64,000 nt of DNA from Saccharicrinis fermentans DSM 9555 = JCM 21142 (GCF_000517085.1 NZ_KI912107.1:4275980-4339979); one strand, 5' to 3'. Positions 19,955 to 29,799 are shown, counted from the first letter of the stretch. Notes: generated by a model from the sequence alone, not told the origin. Translations and numbers: made by a program.

Positions 19955-22330
19955 ATGAAATTATTCATAACATTTTGTTTGTTTATACTTGGTCTTCATA
20001 TATGTAAGGCTCAGGTAGCGGTTGGGAGCTGGCAAGACTATCTGTCCTTTACCCATGTTAATAGCGTAGAGAAGCTGAACCACAAGGTATATGCAGCTAC
20101 TGACATTGGACTGCTTGTTTACGACACACAAGAAAATGTAATTGAAAAGTTCACCAAACTCAATGGCTTATCGGATACCGAAGTAACAGCCATTGCCAAA
20201 TCAAACAGTTTAAACCTACTTATTATTGGTTACAACAACGGCAATATTGATCTGCTTATTGACGATGAGGTATGGAATATTCCTGACCTTAAAATGAAGG
20301 CACTTGTAACAGAGAAAAAAATTAACCATATACATATTCACGATAACTTGGCCTATTGTTCTACAACTTTTGGAATTATAGTAGTCAATCTGATAAAAAA
20401 GGAAATAGCCGATACCTATTTACTAGGTAACAACTCAACCTTTTTAACGGTAAACCAAATAACTACAACCACTGACTCCATTTTCGCCAGCACTAAAAAT
20501 GGAGTTCTTGGTGCACCTTTGGAGAGTAATTCACTCTCGTTCTATGAAACCTGGAAAACCGTGAGTTCCGATAACGAGGAATATCTAGCCATAGTTACCA
20601 ACGAGGACAAATTAATTGCTGTCAAAAAAAATAATAACTCCGGTAACATCATGCAATACAATCACGGTCAATGGGAGTCTTTATTCCAGCATACAAATTT
20701 TGTTGATCTAAAGTTTTATAATTCGCAGCCATATATAATTAGTAATTCAATAATCTATATATACGATAAAAATCTAAATCTGCTCGATAGTATTAAACAA
20801 TATTCCTTTGAGGAACAAGAGATCAGCCCTGATTTTTCATCTATTTACATAGACGAATCTAATCATCAATGGGTGGGCGATGCATCCAATGGCTTGATTC
20901 AAATATCTAGTCCCAATGACCTGCTCCTGGTTCCGGATGGCCCTAGTTCCAACACGGCCTACAAAATGGCAGCATCAGAGAATGCCTTATGGGTGGTAGC
21001 TGGTATTAATCATTACGTAGCTCCTGAATTTCACCCCGCCGAATGTTCCCTCCTAAAAAACAATGAGTGGAAACACTTTACAAAACAAAACAATACGTAT
21101 CTAACTGACGCATATAACCTTAATGACATTGCCATAGATCCAAGAAATGAAAATCATGTTTTCATCAGCAGTGCACATACAGGTATATTTGAATGGCTGG
21201 ATGATGAAATTGTAAACCATTATATGCGGGAAAAAAAGAATGCCCCCATCGACCTGGCATACATATGGAGCATCGTAAACGGTGTAGTAATGGATAAGAA
21301 TGGTAATTTATATGCCAATAACATGAGCGACTCTATACCTGTTATTGTAAAACCAGATGTTTTATTAAACACCGATAGCGCCAACTATTACGGATGGTAT
21401 CTGTATGACTATGAAACATCTGACATTGCCGACTCTGATCCATGGTTATGGCAAACAATTGTCACCTCCTGGGGACATCTATGGAGCATTTCAGCCCGTA
21501 ATCCCGTAGGTCTTTTTGTTTATGACACGGCCAATACCATACAAACAGATAGTGACGATAATTATAGATATGCCGGCGAGGTGAACAATTCAGGCAATGA
21601 CCAACTGTTACTCTGGGACGAAGACGGTAATGTATTAAATATGGATCCCATCTGTTTGGCCGAAGATAAAAACGGATATATATGGGTAGGAACAAGCAGC
21701 GGAATCGTGGTTTATTATCGTGCACGAGACATTTTTGATATAGACAAACCCATTGCATCTCGGATTAAGATATCCAGAAACGATGGAAGTGGCCTTGCAG
21801 ACTATCTACTAGAGAATGTGCAAGTTAACTTTATAGCAGTTGACGGCGCCAACAGAAAATGGATTGCCACTGAATCCAATGGTGTATATCTAATATCGGC
21901 CGACGGAACAGAAACGATTGAAGAGTTCAACACAAACAACAGCCCTCTATTATCTGACAGAATCATTTCTCTGGCCATCAACCCCAAAAGTGGTGAGGTA
22001 TTTATTGGTACAGACAAAGGAATTATGTCGTACAGAGGAACAGCAACTGAAGGAGAAACGAACTTCTCAAATGCAAAAGCTTTTCCCAATCCGGTTCAAC
22101 CAGAATACCAAGGCTTAATTACTGTAACAGGCTTGATGGAAGACTCGGAGGTAAGAATCACTGACATCAGTGGCAAAATAGTATATCAGGCAAACTCAAC
22201 AGGTGGTCAAATGGTTTGGGACGGCAAAAACACATACAATGAAAAAGTCAGTAGTGGTGTTTACCTCGTATTTGCAACCGACGATGAGGGTTCCAATAAA
22301 ATGGTAACCAAAATAATGATCATCAGATAA
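19955..22330 (+). CDS. porZ: type IX secretion system protein PorZ
   Basis: 791 residues, close to Porphyromonas PorZ (about 776). Signal peptide ending HICKAQ, then VAVGSWQDYLSFTHVNSVEK, the characteristic mature start, followed by two beta-propeller domains (repeats such as ATDIGLLVYDT, GTSSGIVVYYRA, GTDKGIMSYRGT) and a T9SS-type C-terminal domain (AFPNPV ... GLMEDSEVRITDISGKIVY ... GVYLVFATD). PorZ sits on the cell surface as part of the T9SS attachment complex that delivers anionic LPS for anchoring cargo. Its presence implies a T9SS in this organism. Confidence 0.9.
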   Translation: MKLFITFCLFILGLHICKAQVAVGSWQDYLSFTHVNSVEKLNHKVYAATDIGLLVYDTQENVIEKFTKLNGLSDTEVTAIAKSNSLNLLIIGYNNGNIDLLIDDEVWNIPDLKMKALVTEKKINHIHIHDNLAYCSTTFGIIVVNLIKKEIADTYLLGNNSTFLTVNQITTTTDSIFASTKNGVLGAPLESNSLSFYETWKTVSSDNEEYLAIVTNEDKLIAVKKNNNSGNIMQYNHGQWESLFQHTNFVDLKFYNSQPYIISNSIIYIYDKNLNLLDSIKQYSFEEQEISPDFSSIYIDESNHQWVGDASNGLIQISSPNDLLLVPDGPSSNTAYKMAASENALWVVAGINHYVAPEFHPAECSLLKNNEWKHFTKQNNTYLTDAYNLNDIAIDPRNENHVFISSAHTGIFEWLDDEIVNHYMREKKNAPIDLAYIWSIVNGVVMDKNGNLYANNMSDSIPVIVKPDVLLNTDSANYYGWYLYDYETSDIADSDPWLWQTIVTSWGHLWSISARNPVGLFVYDTANTIQTDSDDNYRYAGEVNNSGNDQLLLWDEDGNVLNMDPICLAEDKNGYIWVGTSSGIVVYYRARDIFDIDKPIASRIKISRNDGSGLADYLLENVQVNFIAVDGANRKWIATESNGVYLISADGTETIEEFNTNNSPLLSDRIISLAINPKSGEVFIGTDKGIMSYRGTATEGETNFSNAKAFPNPVQPEYQGLITVTGLMEDSEVRITDISGKIVYQANSTGGQMVWDGKNTYNEKVSSGVYLVFATDDEGSNKMVTKIMIIR

Positions 22331-22387
22331 GAACCAAAAATATTTTACTTGTACCTTAGTAACCTTTAAAAGTTTTATAAGTATTTT

Positions 22388-25132
22388 ATGACCAGACGAA
22401 TTACATTTATAATTATATCAATAGTTCTTGTAGGATTACTTGTTTATTCATATGTTCATTTTTCCAATCTTAAGAACTTTAAAAACAACCAAACCATTCA
22501 GGCCATACCCACCGATGCTTCGCTTATTATACAGGTGCAAAAACCCAGCCGTGTAAGCAACATCATACTAAATGGCATCAGTTATAACGAGCCTCTCCTT
22601 AAGTTTCACTGGTTCAAAAGCTTCTTTACTTTTTTAAAAGAAGCGCAGGGGGATACGCTTATTTTAAATGAACACATCTCTCACTTTATTAAATCTAAAC
22701 CCATCACCATATCACTTCACCCACTTGGTAAAGATGATGTGAAACCTCTGTTCACCTACTCTATCAGTAACAAAGCACAAGAAAATGGATTTATCAATTA
22801 CCTTGAGGAAAATCCGGATAAATGGATCATTCATAAACGAAAATACAATACTTCCACTATCTATTCTATAAAACCCACAGGCATAAAAACTGAGTTATAT
22901 GTCAGCTTTTATCGAGGACTACTAATGATTAGCCCTTCCTCCTTGCTCATAGAAAATGCCCTGAGACAACTTAGATCCGACTTCTCACTTATGTCGGATA
23001 AAACATTTGCCAAGCTTTTTAAAACAATAGGAAACAATAGCGACGCAAACCTATTTATTAATTTCAACAACATCGCACATACCTTGTCAAAAGCTTTTAG
23101 TCCAGCGCACAAAAAAAAGCTATCATTCTTATCTCACATTGCCTCTTGGGGAGAATTTGACCTCACCCTCAACGACACACATATATTATCCAATGGTTTT
23201 TTATATACAGATGAAAACCAAACCAAAATAAATGCTTTATTTAAGGATATAGATCCAGGTTCCACAAAAATAAATGAGGTAATACCCGACAATGCAAGCT
23301 TTGTGCAGTCATACAGTTTTGATGACAACGAGCAATTACGCATCAACCTAAAAAGTTATCTACAAAAAAACGGTTCATATCAGGCTGTTCAAAGTAACTA
23401 TAAGAACCTGGACCTAAAAGACCCCTTGGAATCAACACAGCAAAAAGTATTTAACATCATTGACAAAGAATTTTCCTACATCGTTAACAACGACACTGAA
23501 AACAATCACAATAGCTATCTTATTGTACGCACCAAAAGCAAGTCAAAAACCATGAAGCTATTAACGAACTTGCTAAATTCAGACATAGAACCAATAACAT
23601 ATTACCAATTAGATCAACAGGTCAAGTATCCCATTTATCAATCCAAAGCAGCGCAAGTATTCCCCACTCTGCTAAGTCCTTTTTGTCCTGAACCCCCTCA
23701 AAAATATTTCACATTCGTAGATAATTACCTGGTGTTCTCCAACTCTACCCAAAAGCTGTCAGATCTAATTTATGCCCATATTTTAAATAAGACCTTAGGC
23801 AATAGCAAATACCACCAGGATTTTACCGATATGTTTTCATACAAACAAAATATGTTTGTTTATTGCGACATTTCAAAAATAAAATCGCTGCTACCTGGAG
23901 CCAGTCATCTAACACTTCTTAATCCTACAAGAACACAGCAAGAAAGCCTAAACCAGTTTTATGGTTTGGGTATTCAACTGACCACAGCAGCAAACTACCT
24001 CATATATTTAAATGCCTGTGTGCATTACATGCCCATGCGCGAAAGCGAGCCTGAAACAGTATGGCAAAGTGGACTTGACAGCACCATTATTGGAAAACCT
24101 GCACTGGTCATCAACCATTATACCAAAGAAAAAGAGATCATGGTTCAAGACAAGTCTAACATGCTCTACCTATTATCAAACTCGGGCAGGGTGTTATGGA
24201 AAAAGAAACTGGATGCACAAATAAAAGGCGAAGTCACCCAAATAGATTTTTACAGAAACAATAAATTACAGTACATTTTCAACACCGAAAACAGGATTTA
24301 CCTATTGGACAGAAATGGAAATAACGTTGAAAAATATCCCATCGACCTAGCGCATAAAGCCACTAATTCAATCGCCGTATTTGATTACGACAAAAACCGA
24401 AACTACAGAATATTTGTGGCATGTGCCAATAGAAAAACCTATGTCTTTGACAAATATGGAAGAAAAATTACCGGTTGGAAAGCTAAGGCAACCGAAGGTC
24501 AGGTTAGTCAGCCTATTCAACACATTAGAGCACTGAAAAAAGATTACATTGTATTTGCAGATGACAAACGCAACTATATATTGAATCGAAAAGGAGAAAA
24601 TAGGGTTCTCATCCAATCAGATTTTGTCCGTAATGAAAATAGCTTATTTTACTTATTATTAGAAAATAATATTCCTTCACTGGTGACAACCGACACCAAC
24701 GGAAATTTGCGTAAAATTAATTTAAACACAGGCGAATGCAAAATGACTAAACTCCTTCATTCAAAAGAAGACCATCATTTTATAGCCCGTGACATAACAA
24801 AAGACAAGGGGGTGGAATACATTATTGTGACCCGTAAAGAGGTATACACTTATAAAGCCAACTCAAAAAAACTTTTTGAGGTTCAAATAGACGGCGATTT
24901 ACTACCTACTGCGGATAGCTATCTGTTTTCAAGTAACAATAAAAAAATTGGAGTATTTGACAAAGAAAATAACAAAATATATCTCATTAACAGTAATGGT
25001 ACCATCTATAAAAATTTCCCATTAAGGGGGGAATCAAGATTCAGTATAGGCTTTTTAAATAATGAAAGTACTAAATTTAACCTGATTGTTGGTGGTGCCA
25101 ATAATTACTTATACAACTATAAAATAGAGTAA
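22388..25132 (+). CDS. membrane-anchored protein with N-terminal DUF3352-like region and C-terminal PQQ-like repeats
   Basis: 914 residues. One N-terminal membrane helix (ITFIIISIVLVGLLVYSYV) anchors the protein. Residues about 35-540 are mixed alpha/beta and resemble DUF3352. Residues about 560-910 carry repeats of the type YIFNTENRIYLLDRNGN and VFDKYGRKITGW, which look like a PQQ/WD-type propeller. No catalytic motif is visible. It follows porZ by 57 bases, suggesting an envelope role, but I cannot assign a function. Confidence 0.75.
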   Translation: MTRRITFIIISIVLVGLLVYSYVHFSNLKNFKNNQTIQAIPTDASLIIQVQKPSRVSNIILNGISYNEPLLKFHWFKSFFTFLKEAQGDTLILNEHISHFIKSKPITISLHPLGKDDVKPLFTYSISNKAQENGFINYLEENPDKWIIHKRKYNTSTIYSIKPTGIKTELYVSFYRGLLMISPSSLLIENALRQLRSDFSLMSDKTFAKLFKTIGNNSDANLFINFNNIAHTLSKAFSPAHKKKLSFLSHIASWGEFDLTLNDTHILSNGFLYTDENQTKINALFKDIDPGSTKINEVIPDNASFVQSYSFDDNEQLRINLKSYLQKNGSYQAVQSNYKNLDLKDPLESTQQKVFNIIDKEFSYIVNNDTENNHNSYLIVRTKSKSKTMKLLTNLLNSDIEPITYYQLDQQVKYPIYQSKAAQVFPTLLSPFCPEPPQKYFTFVDNYLVFSNSTQKLSDLIYAHILNKTLGNSKYHQDFTDMFSYKQNMFVYCDISKIKSLLPGASHLTLLNPTRTQQESLNQFYGLGIQLTTAANYLIYLNACVHYMPMRESEPETVWQSGLDSTIIGKPALVINHYTKEKEIMVQDKSNMLYLLSNSGRVLWKKKLDAQIKGEVTQIDFYRNNKLQYIFNTENRIYLLDRNGNNVEKYPIDLAHKATNSIAVFDYDKNRNYRIFVACANRKTYVFDKYGRKITGWKAKATEGQVSQPIQHIRALKKDYIVFADDKRNYILNRKGENRVLIQSDFVRNENSLFYLLLENNIPSLVTTDTNGNLRKINLNTGECKMTKLLHSKEDHHFIARDITKDKGVEYIIVTRKEVYTYKANSKKLFEVQIDGDLLPTADSYLFSSNNKKIGVFDKENNKIYLINSNGTIYKNFPLRGESRFSIGFLNNESTKFNLIVGGANNYLYNYKIE

Positions 25133-25250
25133 CGCAGCATCTAGTCATCAGAACCAACATATGAAACGAGCCATGGGAATGGATTCACTCACAGGAGTAT
25201 CATTAATTCTGGTGAGTTCCATATGACCATTGAAAAATAAATATAATCAT

Positions 25251-26243
25251 ATGAAAAAATTAAAAATTGGAGTTCTTGGTGTTTCAAACCATTTAACAAA
25301 ACGCATCGTTCTACCGCTACAAAACACCACACATTGCGAGCTTTACGCCATCGCCTCCCGGAACGCAAAGAAAGCAGATCTGTTTGCCAAGGAGTTTGGT
25401 ATACCCAAAGTGCATAATAGTTACGAGCATTTATTGCAGGATCCTGACATTGACTTTGTATATATCCCTTTACCAAATCACTTACACCTAGAGTGGATAA
25501 AAAAAGCAGCCATGGCCAAAAAGCATATTCTATGTGAAAAACCACTGGCACTAAATGCAAAAGAAGCACAGGAATGTGCAGACCTAGCCTCTAAACAGGA
25601 TGTTAAACTCATGGAGTCTTTTATGTACAAATTCCACCCCCTTTGGATACATGCAAAAAACACCATCCGAACCAACCAATTGGGTAAGCTAATGTATATA
25701 AACGCATCATTTGCGTATAATAATCCAGCACCTGATAATATTAGAAATAAAAAGGACTTTGGAGGGGGTGCACTCATGGACATCGGATGCTATGCAATTT
25801 CTGCTTCGCGTTTTATTATAGGTAAAGAGCCTTCTCAGGTAATTTCCATACATGAAAAACATGCAGAATTTGGCACAGATGTACTCAGCTCAGCCATACT
25901 AGATTTTAAAGGTACACATGCCTGCTATACTGTCTCTACACTAAGTCATGCAAATCAGTTTGTGGAAATCATTGGTAGTGCAGGCCGCATACGTATTGAG
26001 ATACCATTTAATACTTACGTGGATACACGCGCAGCAATCACTATTTCTACCGGACAAGGTGAAAGAACAGTAACATTTGATGTATGTGACCAATACGGGC
26101 TGATGTTTGATGCTTTTGCTAAATCCATTATGGACGCTAAAACAAGCCCGGTTGAACCGGAAGATGCAGTGTATAATATGAAAGTGATTGACGCTGTGTT
26201 TAAATCCAGCGAAACACATCATTGGGAAAAAGTAAATCAATAA
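25251..26243 (+). CDS. Gfo/Idh/MocA-family NAD(P)-dependent oxidoreductase
   Basis: 330 residues from the ATG at 25251; an upstream TTG start at 25230 would add seven residues and is less likely. Rossmann start KIGVLGVSNHLTKRIVLPL, then YIPLPNHLHLEWIKKA and the conserved EKP at residues 96-98. The C-terminal alpha/beta domain has GGGALMDIGCYAI. Oxidises or reduces a sugar or related polyol; the exact substrate is unknown. Stands alone, followed by a hairpin. Confidence 0.9.
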   Translation: MKKLKIGVLGVSNHLTKRIVLPLQNTTHCELYAIASRNAKKADLFAKEFGIPKVHNSYEHLLQDPDIDFVYIPLPNHLHLEWIKKAAMAKKHILCEKPLALNAKEAQECADLASKQDVKLMESFMYKFHPLWIHAKNTIRTNQLGKLMYINASFAYNNPAPDNIRNKKDFGGGALMDIGCYAISASRFIIGKEPSQVISIHEKHAEFGTDVLSSAILDFKGTHACYTVSTLSHANQFVEIIGSAGRIRIEIPFNTYVDTRAAITISTGQGERTVTFDVCDQYGLMFDAFAKSIMDAKTSPVEPEDAVYNMKVIDAVFKSSETHHWEKVNQ

Positions 26244-26260
26244 GAATAATTGTTAAATAA

Positions 26261-26288
26261 CTGTGCCGTTTGTGAAGAGACGGCACAG
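26261..26288. terminator. strong hairpin between convergent genes
   Basis: Perfect 9-bp stem CTGTGCCGT (26261-26269) with ACGGCACAG (26280-26288), 10-base loop, 17 bases after the oxidoreductase stop. No T-run follows on the plus strand, so it may be an RNA-stabilising 3' end rather than an efficient intrinsic terminator. Confidence 0.5.
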
Positions 26289-26406
26289 ACGCTTTACCCT
26301 CATTTACCACCCCCTTGCAAAAGATAAAACAAACGACCTACTTGTGCCTGAGCAATAATAAGAAATCGTTCATACAACTCCATAATCCTTATGGTAAAAA
26401 GATGTG

Positions 26407-26844
26407 TTAGTTACTTATTTGCAAGCTACCATCAACAACTTCAGCGTTATACGGATAGAGTCCGTAATGCGAGGGGCCATCTAACAAAGCCCCATCGGGG
26501 ATAGAAACAGCAAACAAAGAACCACAGGTGGGGCACTTACAATAACCATCCTCCGTCACTTCCACCAGGCTACTCCTACTTTTTTCGTTGGGACACATCA
26601 AATCAAAGACATAATACTCCTGGTCACTCAATCTATAGATTACAACGCCGGCATTTCCTATCAGTTGATTATACGAATCAATTTTAACAACAAAAGGATT
26701 CTCCTGGTTATATGCTGGGTCAGTTGCTATAAACTTAAGCCGTGCAAAAAAACTAACTTGAGGTATAATTTCTTCGGTATCGGTACAAGAATGCGTACCC
26801 AACAAAAAAACAATAATGAAGGCTGAAAACAACTTGAACTTCAT
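26407..26844 (-). CDS. Rieske-like lipoprotein with altered cluster ligands
   Basis: 145 residues with a lipobox-like LLGTHSC (Cys20). The body follows the Rieske beta fold (YYVFDLMCPNE ... CKCPTCGSLFAVSIPDG ... YGLYPYNAEVVDG) but the two cluster-binding His of CxH...CxxH are absent: the first site reads CPN and the second CPTC. Four Cys remain close together (one in MCPNE, three in CKCPTC), so it could bind a metal with Cys only or be a structural relative. Probably anchored in a membrane facing the periplasm. Single gene. Confidence 0.7.
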   Translation of the reverse strand: MKFKLFSAFIIVFLLGTHSCTDTEEIIPQVSFFARLKFIATDPAYNQENPFVVKIDSYNQLIGNAGVVIYRLSDQEYYVFDLMCPNEKSRSSLVEVTEDGYCKCPTCGSLFAVSIPDGALLDGPSHYGLYPYNAEVVDGSLQISN

Positions 26845-26977
26845 GATGTAAAAAGTTTAATTCAATACAAATTTATTAAAAAACCACTAGTATAATGTAT
26901 CTTGCTAAAAAAAGGACAATGACTATTATAAATTCAACAGATATTTTTATATTTTTATTGTTCGTAAATTAAAATAA

Positions 26978-27430
26978 ATGGAAGACTTAGGAGATTTTTT
27001 ATATATCATTGTTGCCATTATAGGAATTGTGTATAGTATTGCGAAAAAGAACAACAAAAAAGCGCAAGAAACACCCCCACCAATCATAGCTGAGGAGGAT
27101 GATTTTTGGGACGAAGAACCACTTATTATCCAGAAGGAAGAAACAGAAACCCCGGTTTTTCAGAAAGAAGTACCGGTGAGTAAATATTCAGAGCGTCCAA
27201 AAGATTTTTTTGTCAGGGAACCTGCAAAACAACGGGAGCCGGATAAAGCGATGATAGAAAAGAAAAAACAGATGGCCAACAGCTATACCCGGGTAAAAAA
27301 TACCCCGACAAAACAAAAAGTCCAGGAAGTAGAATTGCAAGAACAGGCCGATCTCGAAGCAAGCACAATGGACTTTGACTTAAAACAAGCTGTTATCTAT
27401 TCCGAAATTCTTAAGCGACCAGAATTTTAA
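26978..27430 (+). CDS. hypothetical protein with one N-terminal membrane helix
   Basis: 150 residues. A membrane helix (FLYIIVAIIGIVYSIA, residues 7-22) is followed by a basic stretch and a long charged, Glu/Lys/Pro-rich, probably disordered tail. The C-terminus MDFDLKQAVIYSEILKRPEF is a short ordered element seen in small Bacteroidota proteins of this shape. I cannot assign a function. It precedes greA but is separated from it by a greA promoter. Confidence 0.75.
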   Translation: MEDLGDFLYIIVAIIGIVYSIAKKNNKKAQETPPPIIAEEDDFWDEEPLIIQKEETETPVFQKEVPVSKYSERPKDFFVREPAKQREPDKAMIEKKKQMANSYTRVKNTPTKQKVQEVELQEQADLEASTMDFDLKQAVIYSEILKRPEF

Positions 27431-27465
27431 ATAAAAAGTTCATTTCAATTTAATCACATAATTTA

Positions 27466-27473
27466 TATCTTTG
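27466..27473 (+). promoter_or_regulatory. -7 box TATCTTTG of greA
   Basis: Exact match to TAnnTTTG. The predicted transcript start is near 27480, at the foot of the leader hairpin at 27478-27504. Confidence 0.55.
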
Positions 27474-27477
27474 CAAC

Positions 27478-27512
27478 AAAGAGTTTCGGTTTCCGGGATT
27501 CTTTATTTTTTT
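27478..27512 (+). terminator. terminator-like hairpin in the greA leader
   Basis: AAAGAGTTTCGG (27478-27489) can pair over 12 positions, three of them G-U, with CCGGGATTCTTT (27493-27504), loop TTT, followed by A and seven T. It lies between the -7 box and the Shine-Dalgarno of greA, so it would end most transcripts after about 30 bases unless read through. Escherichia coli greA has a leader terminator too, but this one is only inferred. Confidence 0.55.
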
Positions 27513-27540
27513 ATATAGAATACATAAAGGAGGAATAAAG

Positions 27541-28014
27541 ATGTCAAATGTAAGTTATCTTACCGAAGCGGGTTTAAAAAAATTAAAGGAAGAGCTTCAC
27601 CAATTAGAGACGGTGGAAAGACCCAGTATTTCGGCACAGATTGCCGAGGCTAGAGATAAAGGAGATTTGTCGGAAAATGCAGAGTATGACGCGGCCAAAG
27701 AGGCACAAGGACTGCTGGAAATGAAAATTTCCAAGCTAAAAAACATATTGGCTAACTCCAGGATTATTGACGAATCTAAAATTGATACTTCAAGGGTTCA
27801 ACTCCTGAATAAAGTGAGAATCAGAAACCTGAAGAACAATGCAGAAATGACCTATACCCTGGTTCCCGAGAGTGAAGCAAACCTCAAAGAAGGTAAGTTA
27901 TCTATTTCTACGCCCATCGCCAAAGGCTTATTAGGGAAAGAAGTTGGTGACCAAGCCGAAATTCAGGTGCCCTCAGGGCTTATGACTTTTGAAATTGTAG
28001 AAATATCTATTTAA
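27541..28014 (+). CDS. greA: transcription elongation factor GreA
   Basis: 157 residues. Stimulates RNA cleavage in backtracked RNA polymerase. N-terminal coiled-coil hairpin with the loop RDKGDLSENAEYDAAKEAQG (catalytic acidic tip D and E) and the C-terminal FKBP-like domain with SPIAKGLLGKEVGD-type sequence (STPIAKGLLGKEVGDQAEI). A good Shine-Dalgarno, AAAGGAGGAA, lies just upstream. Followed 10 bases later by the HIT gene. Confidence 0.97.
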   Translation: MSNVSYLTEAGLKKLKEELHQLETVERPSISAQIAEARDKGDLSENAEYDAAKEAQGLLEMKISKLKNILANSRIIDESKIDTSRVQLLNKVRIRNLKNNAEMTYTLVPESEANLKEGKLSISTPIAKGLLGKEVGDQAEIQVPSGLMTFEIVEISI

Positions 28015-28024
28015 TTCATACTTT

Positions 28025-28417
28025 ATGTCAACCATTTTTTCAAAAATAGTGAAAGGAGAAATTCCTTCATATAAAATCGCGGAGGACGACAGGTACTTTG
28101 CGTTTTTAGATATTAACCCATTACAAGAAGGACATACACTGGTAATTCCTAAAAATGAGGTAGATTACATTTTTGATCTGGATGACGATACATTGGCAGG
28201 CTTACATGTGTTTGCTAAAAAAATAGCGCAGGCACTGGACAAAGCCATGGAATGCAAAAGGGTAGGTGTGGCTGTCTTAGGACTGGAAGTTCCTCATGCT
28301 CACATCCATCTGGTTCCTCTTCAGGGTGAGGGTGACATTAATTTTTCCAACCCCAAACTTAAGTTTAGCCCTGAACAGTTCAATGAAATCGCCCAAAAGA
28401 TTAAGCAATGCCTATAG
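28025..28417 (+). CDS. HIT-family nucleotide-binding hydrolase
   Basis: 130 residues. Histidine triad HAHIHLVPL with H91, H93 and H95; N-terminal TIFSKIVKGEIPSYKIAEDD is the Hint/HinT-type start. Likely hydrolyses purine nucleoside phosphoramidates or similar adenylated compounds. Co-transcribed with greA (10-base gap), a common pair in Bacteroidota. Confidence 0.93.
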   Translation: MSTIFSKIVKGEIPSYKIAEDDRYFAFLDINPLQEGHTLVIPKNEVDYIFDLDDDTLAGLHVFAKKIAQALDKAMECKRVGVAVLGLEVPHAHIHLVPLQGEGDINFSNPKLKFSPEQFNEIAQKIKQCL

Positions 28418-28445
28418 GGCTTGTTGAAATATATTTTTATAGATA

Positions 28446-28480
28446 AAGGTTGAATGTCAATAACATTCAACCTTTTTTTA
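28446..28480 (+). terminator. Rho-independent terminator after greA-HIT
   Basis: Perfect 11-bp stem AAGGTTGAATG (28446-28456) with CATTCAACCTT (28464-28474), 7-base loop, and seven T at the end of the stem. Confidence 0.9.
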
Positions 28481-28550
28481 TCTTACACTTTAATTCGATG
28501 AATCATTAGCCCTTTGCAATGGATTTTCTAATGCATTTTCAGGTATAACT

Positions 28551-29099
28551 TCACATGTCTAGCTCATCATTGTCTTCATCAAGATACAGATCAACCAATC
28601 CATCAGGCAAATCAACCTTCAACATCGATTGTGAAGCATCCACCTCCTTAATAAAATCAGGATTGATAGGGACAAGTATTTCCTTACCCTCGTAATCTAA
28701 TACAAACAAAGGGTTATTGGATATATCCTGAACCTCAACTATTTCACCAATAAAAGCTTTGCTCTTATCGTATACCTTATACCCTACAAAAGCATTACTA
28801 GTAAACTCCTGCTCCTCTTCCATCTCTGACTTTTCCACATACACTTGCGTACCACACACCCCACTAGCCTTTGTTTCACTATCAATACTCTCCAACTTCA
28901 CCAACATACTTTGAGCACTTTTCACGCGGTACGATTCTACATAAAAAGGAACCAATCCGTGATCAATATCCAGGAGCAGAAACTCCCAATCCATATCCTC
29001 AGTATAAAACCCATCCATCAGAGCAAGAGATAACTCTCCTTTAACACCATGTGTTTTCTGAATAAAACCTATTTGAACAGTATTTTCTTTTAAAAGCAT
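28551..29099 (-). CDS. rimM: ribosome maturation factor RimM
   Basis: 182 residues. N-terminal RimM domain VQIGFIQKTHGVKGELSLAL and the C-terminal PRC-barrel with YEGKEILVPINPDFIKEVD. Binds S19 and helps assemble the 30S head. Lies downstream of rpsP, as in many bacteria, but a terminator hairpin stands between them. Confidence 0.94.
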   Translation of the reverse strand: MLLKENTVQIGFIQKTHGVKGELSLALMDGFYTEDMDWEFLLLDIDHGLVPFYVESYRVKSAQSMLVKLESIDSETKASGVCGTQVYVEKSEMEEEQEFTSNAFVGYKVYDKSKAFIGEIVEVQDISNNPLFVLDYEGKEILVPINPDFIKEVDASQSMLKVDLPDGLVDLYLDEDNDELDM

Positions 29100-29145
29100 A
29101 TCATAAACTATTGAGCATATAAAAGTAGATAATTATGGGCCATAA

Positions 29146-29174
29146 AAAAACCCCCATAAAAAATGAGGGTTTCT
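29146..29174. terminator. hairpin with T-run between rpsP and rimM
   Basis: On the minus strand AAACCC (from 29172-29167) pairs with GGGTTT (29153-29148) and is followed by a run of T (29147-29144). It should end or weaken rpsP transcription before rimM. Confidence 0.7.
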
Positions 29175-29202
29175 TTTATAAAAGATTATTAAGATCGTTT
29201 GC

Positions 29203-29745
29203 TTATTCAGCAGCTGGTTCTTCTGCAGCTTCTTCACCTTCAGCACTTGCTTCTGGTGCTTTAGCAGCCTCAGCTTCTGCAGCCAATTCCGACTTTCTTT
29301 TAGCAATTGCCTCAGCTCTTTCAGCATTAATTTTAGCTTCACGCTCAAATTGCTCTTTAGCTTCGTCTGCAGCTTTTCCTGCAAGTCCGTCAACTTTTGC
29401 CTGAACTTTAGCTTCTTTCTCAGTCAACCAAGCTTGAAATCTCTTTTCAGCTTCAGCCTCATCAAAAGCGCCTTTTTTAACACCTTCAAGCAAGTGTTTT
29501 TTCATCATAACCCCTTTGTACGACAAGATTGCTCTTGCTGTATCAGTAGGTTGAGCTCCGTTACTTAACCAAGTTAAGGCTTTGTCGAAGTTCAAGTCGA
29601 TAGTAGCAGGATTGGTATTTGGATTATAAGATCCAATACGCTCAATGTACTTACCATCACGTGGTGATCTGCTATCAGCTACCACAATGTGGTAGAAAGC
29701 ATGCCTTTTACGTCCGTGTCTTGCTAGTCTAATTTTTACTGGCAT
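29203..29745 (-). CDS. rpsP: 30S ribosomal protein S16 with long C-terminal extension
   Basis: 180 residues from the ATG at 29745; the longer frame from 29802 adds 19 residues that are not part of the family and overlap the promoter region. [20 protein letters not shown] is the universal S16 start. The first 80 or so residues are the ribosomal core; residues about 100-180 are an Ala/Glu/Lys-rich helical tail ending [12 protein letters not shown], typical of Bacteroidota S16. Confidence 0.96.
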   Translation of the reverse strand: MPVKIRLARHGRKRHAFYHIVVADSRSPRDGKYIERIGSYNPNTNPATIDLNFDKALTWLSNGAQPTDTARAILSYKGVMMKKHLLEGVKKGAFDEAEAEKRFQAWLTEKEAKVQAKVDGLAGKAADEAKEQFEREAKINAERAEAIAKRKSELAAEAEAAKAPEASAEGEEAAEEPAAE

Positions 29746-29799
29746 GTGTTTAAATTTTATTTGTTTAACAAATGATGCAAAAACTCTGTTTTGCGGCTG

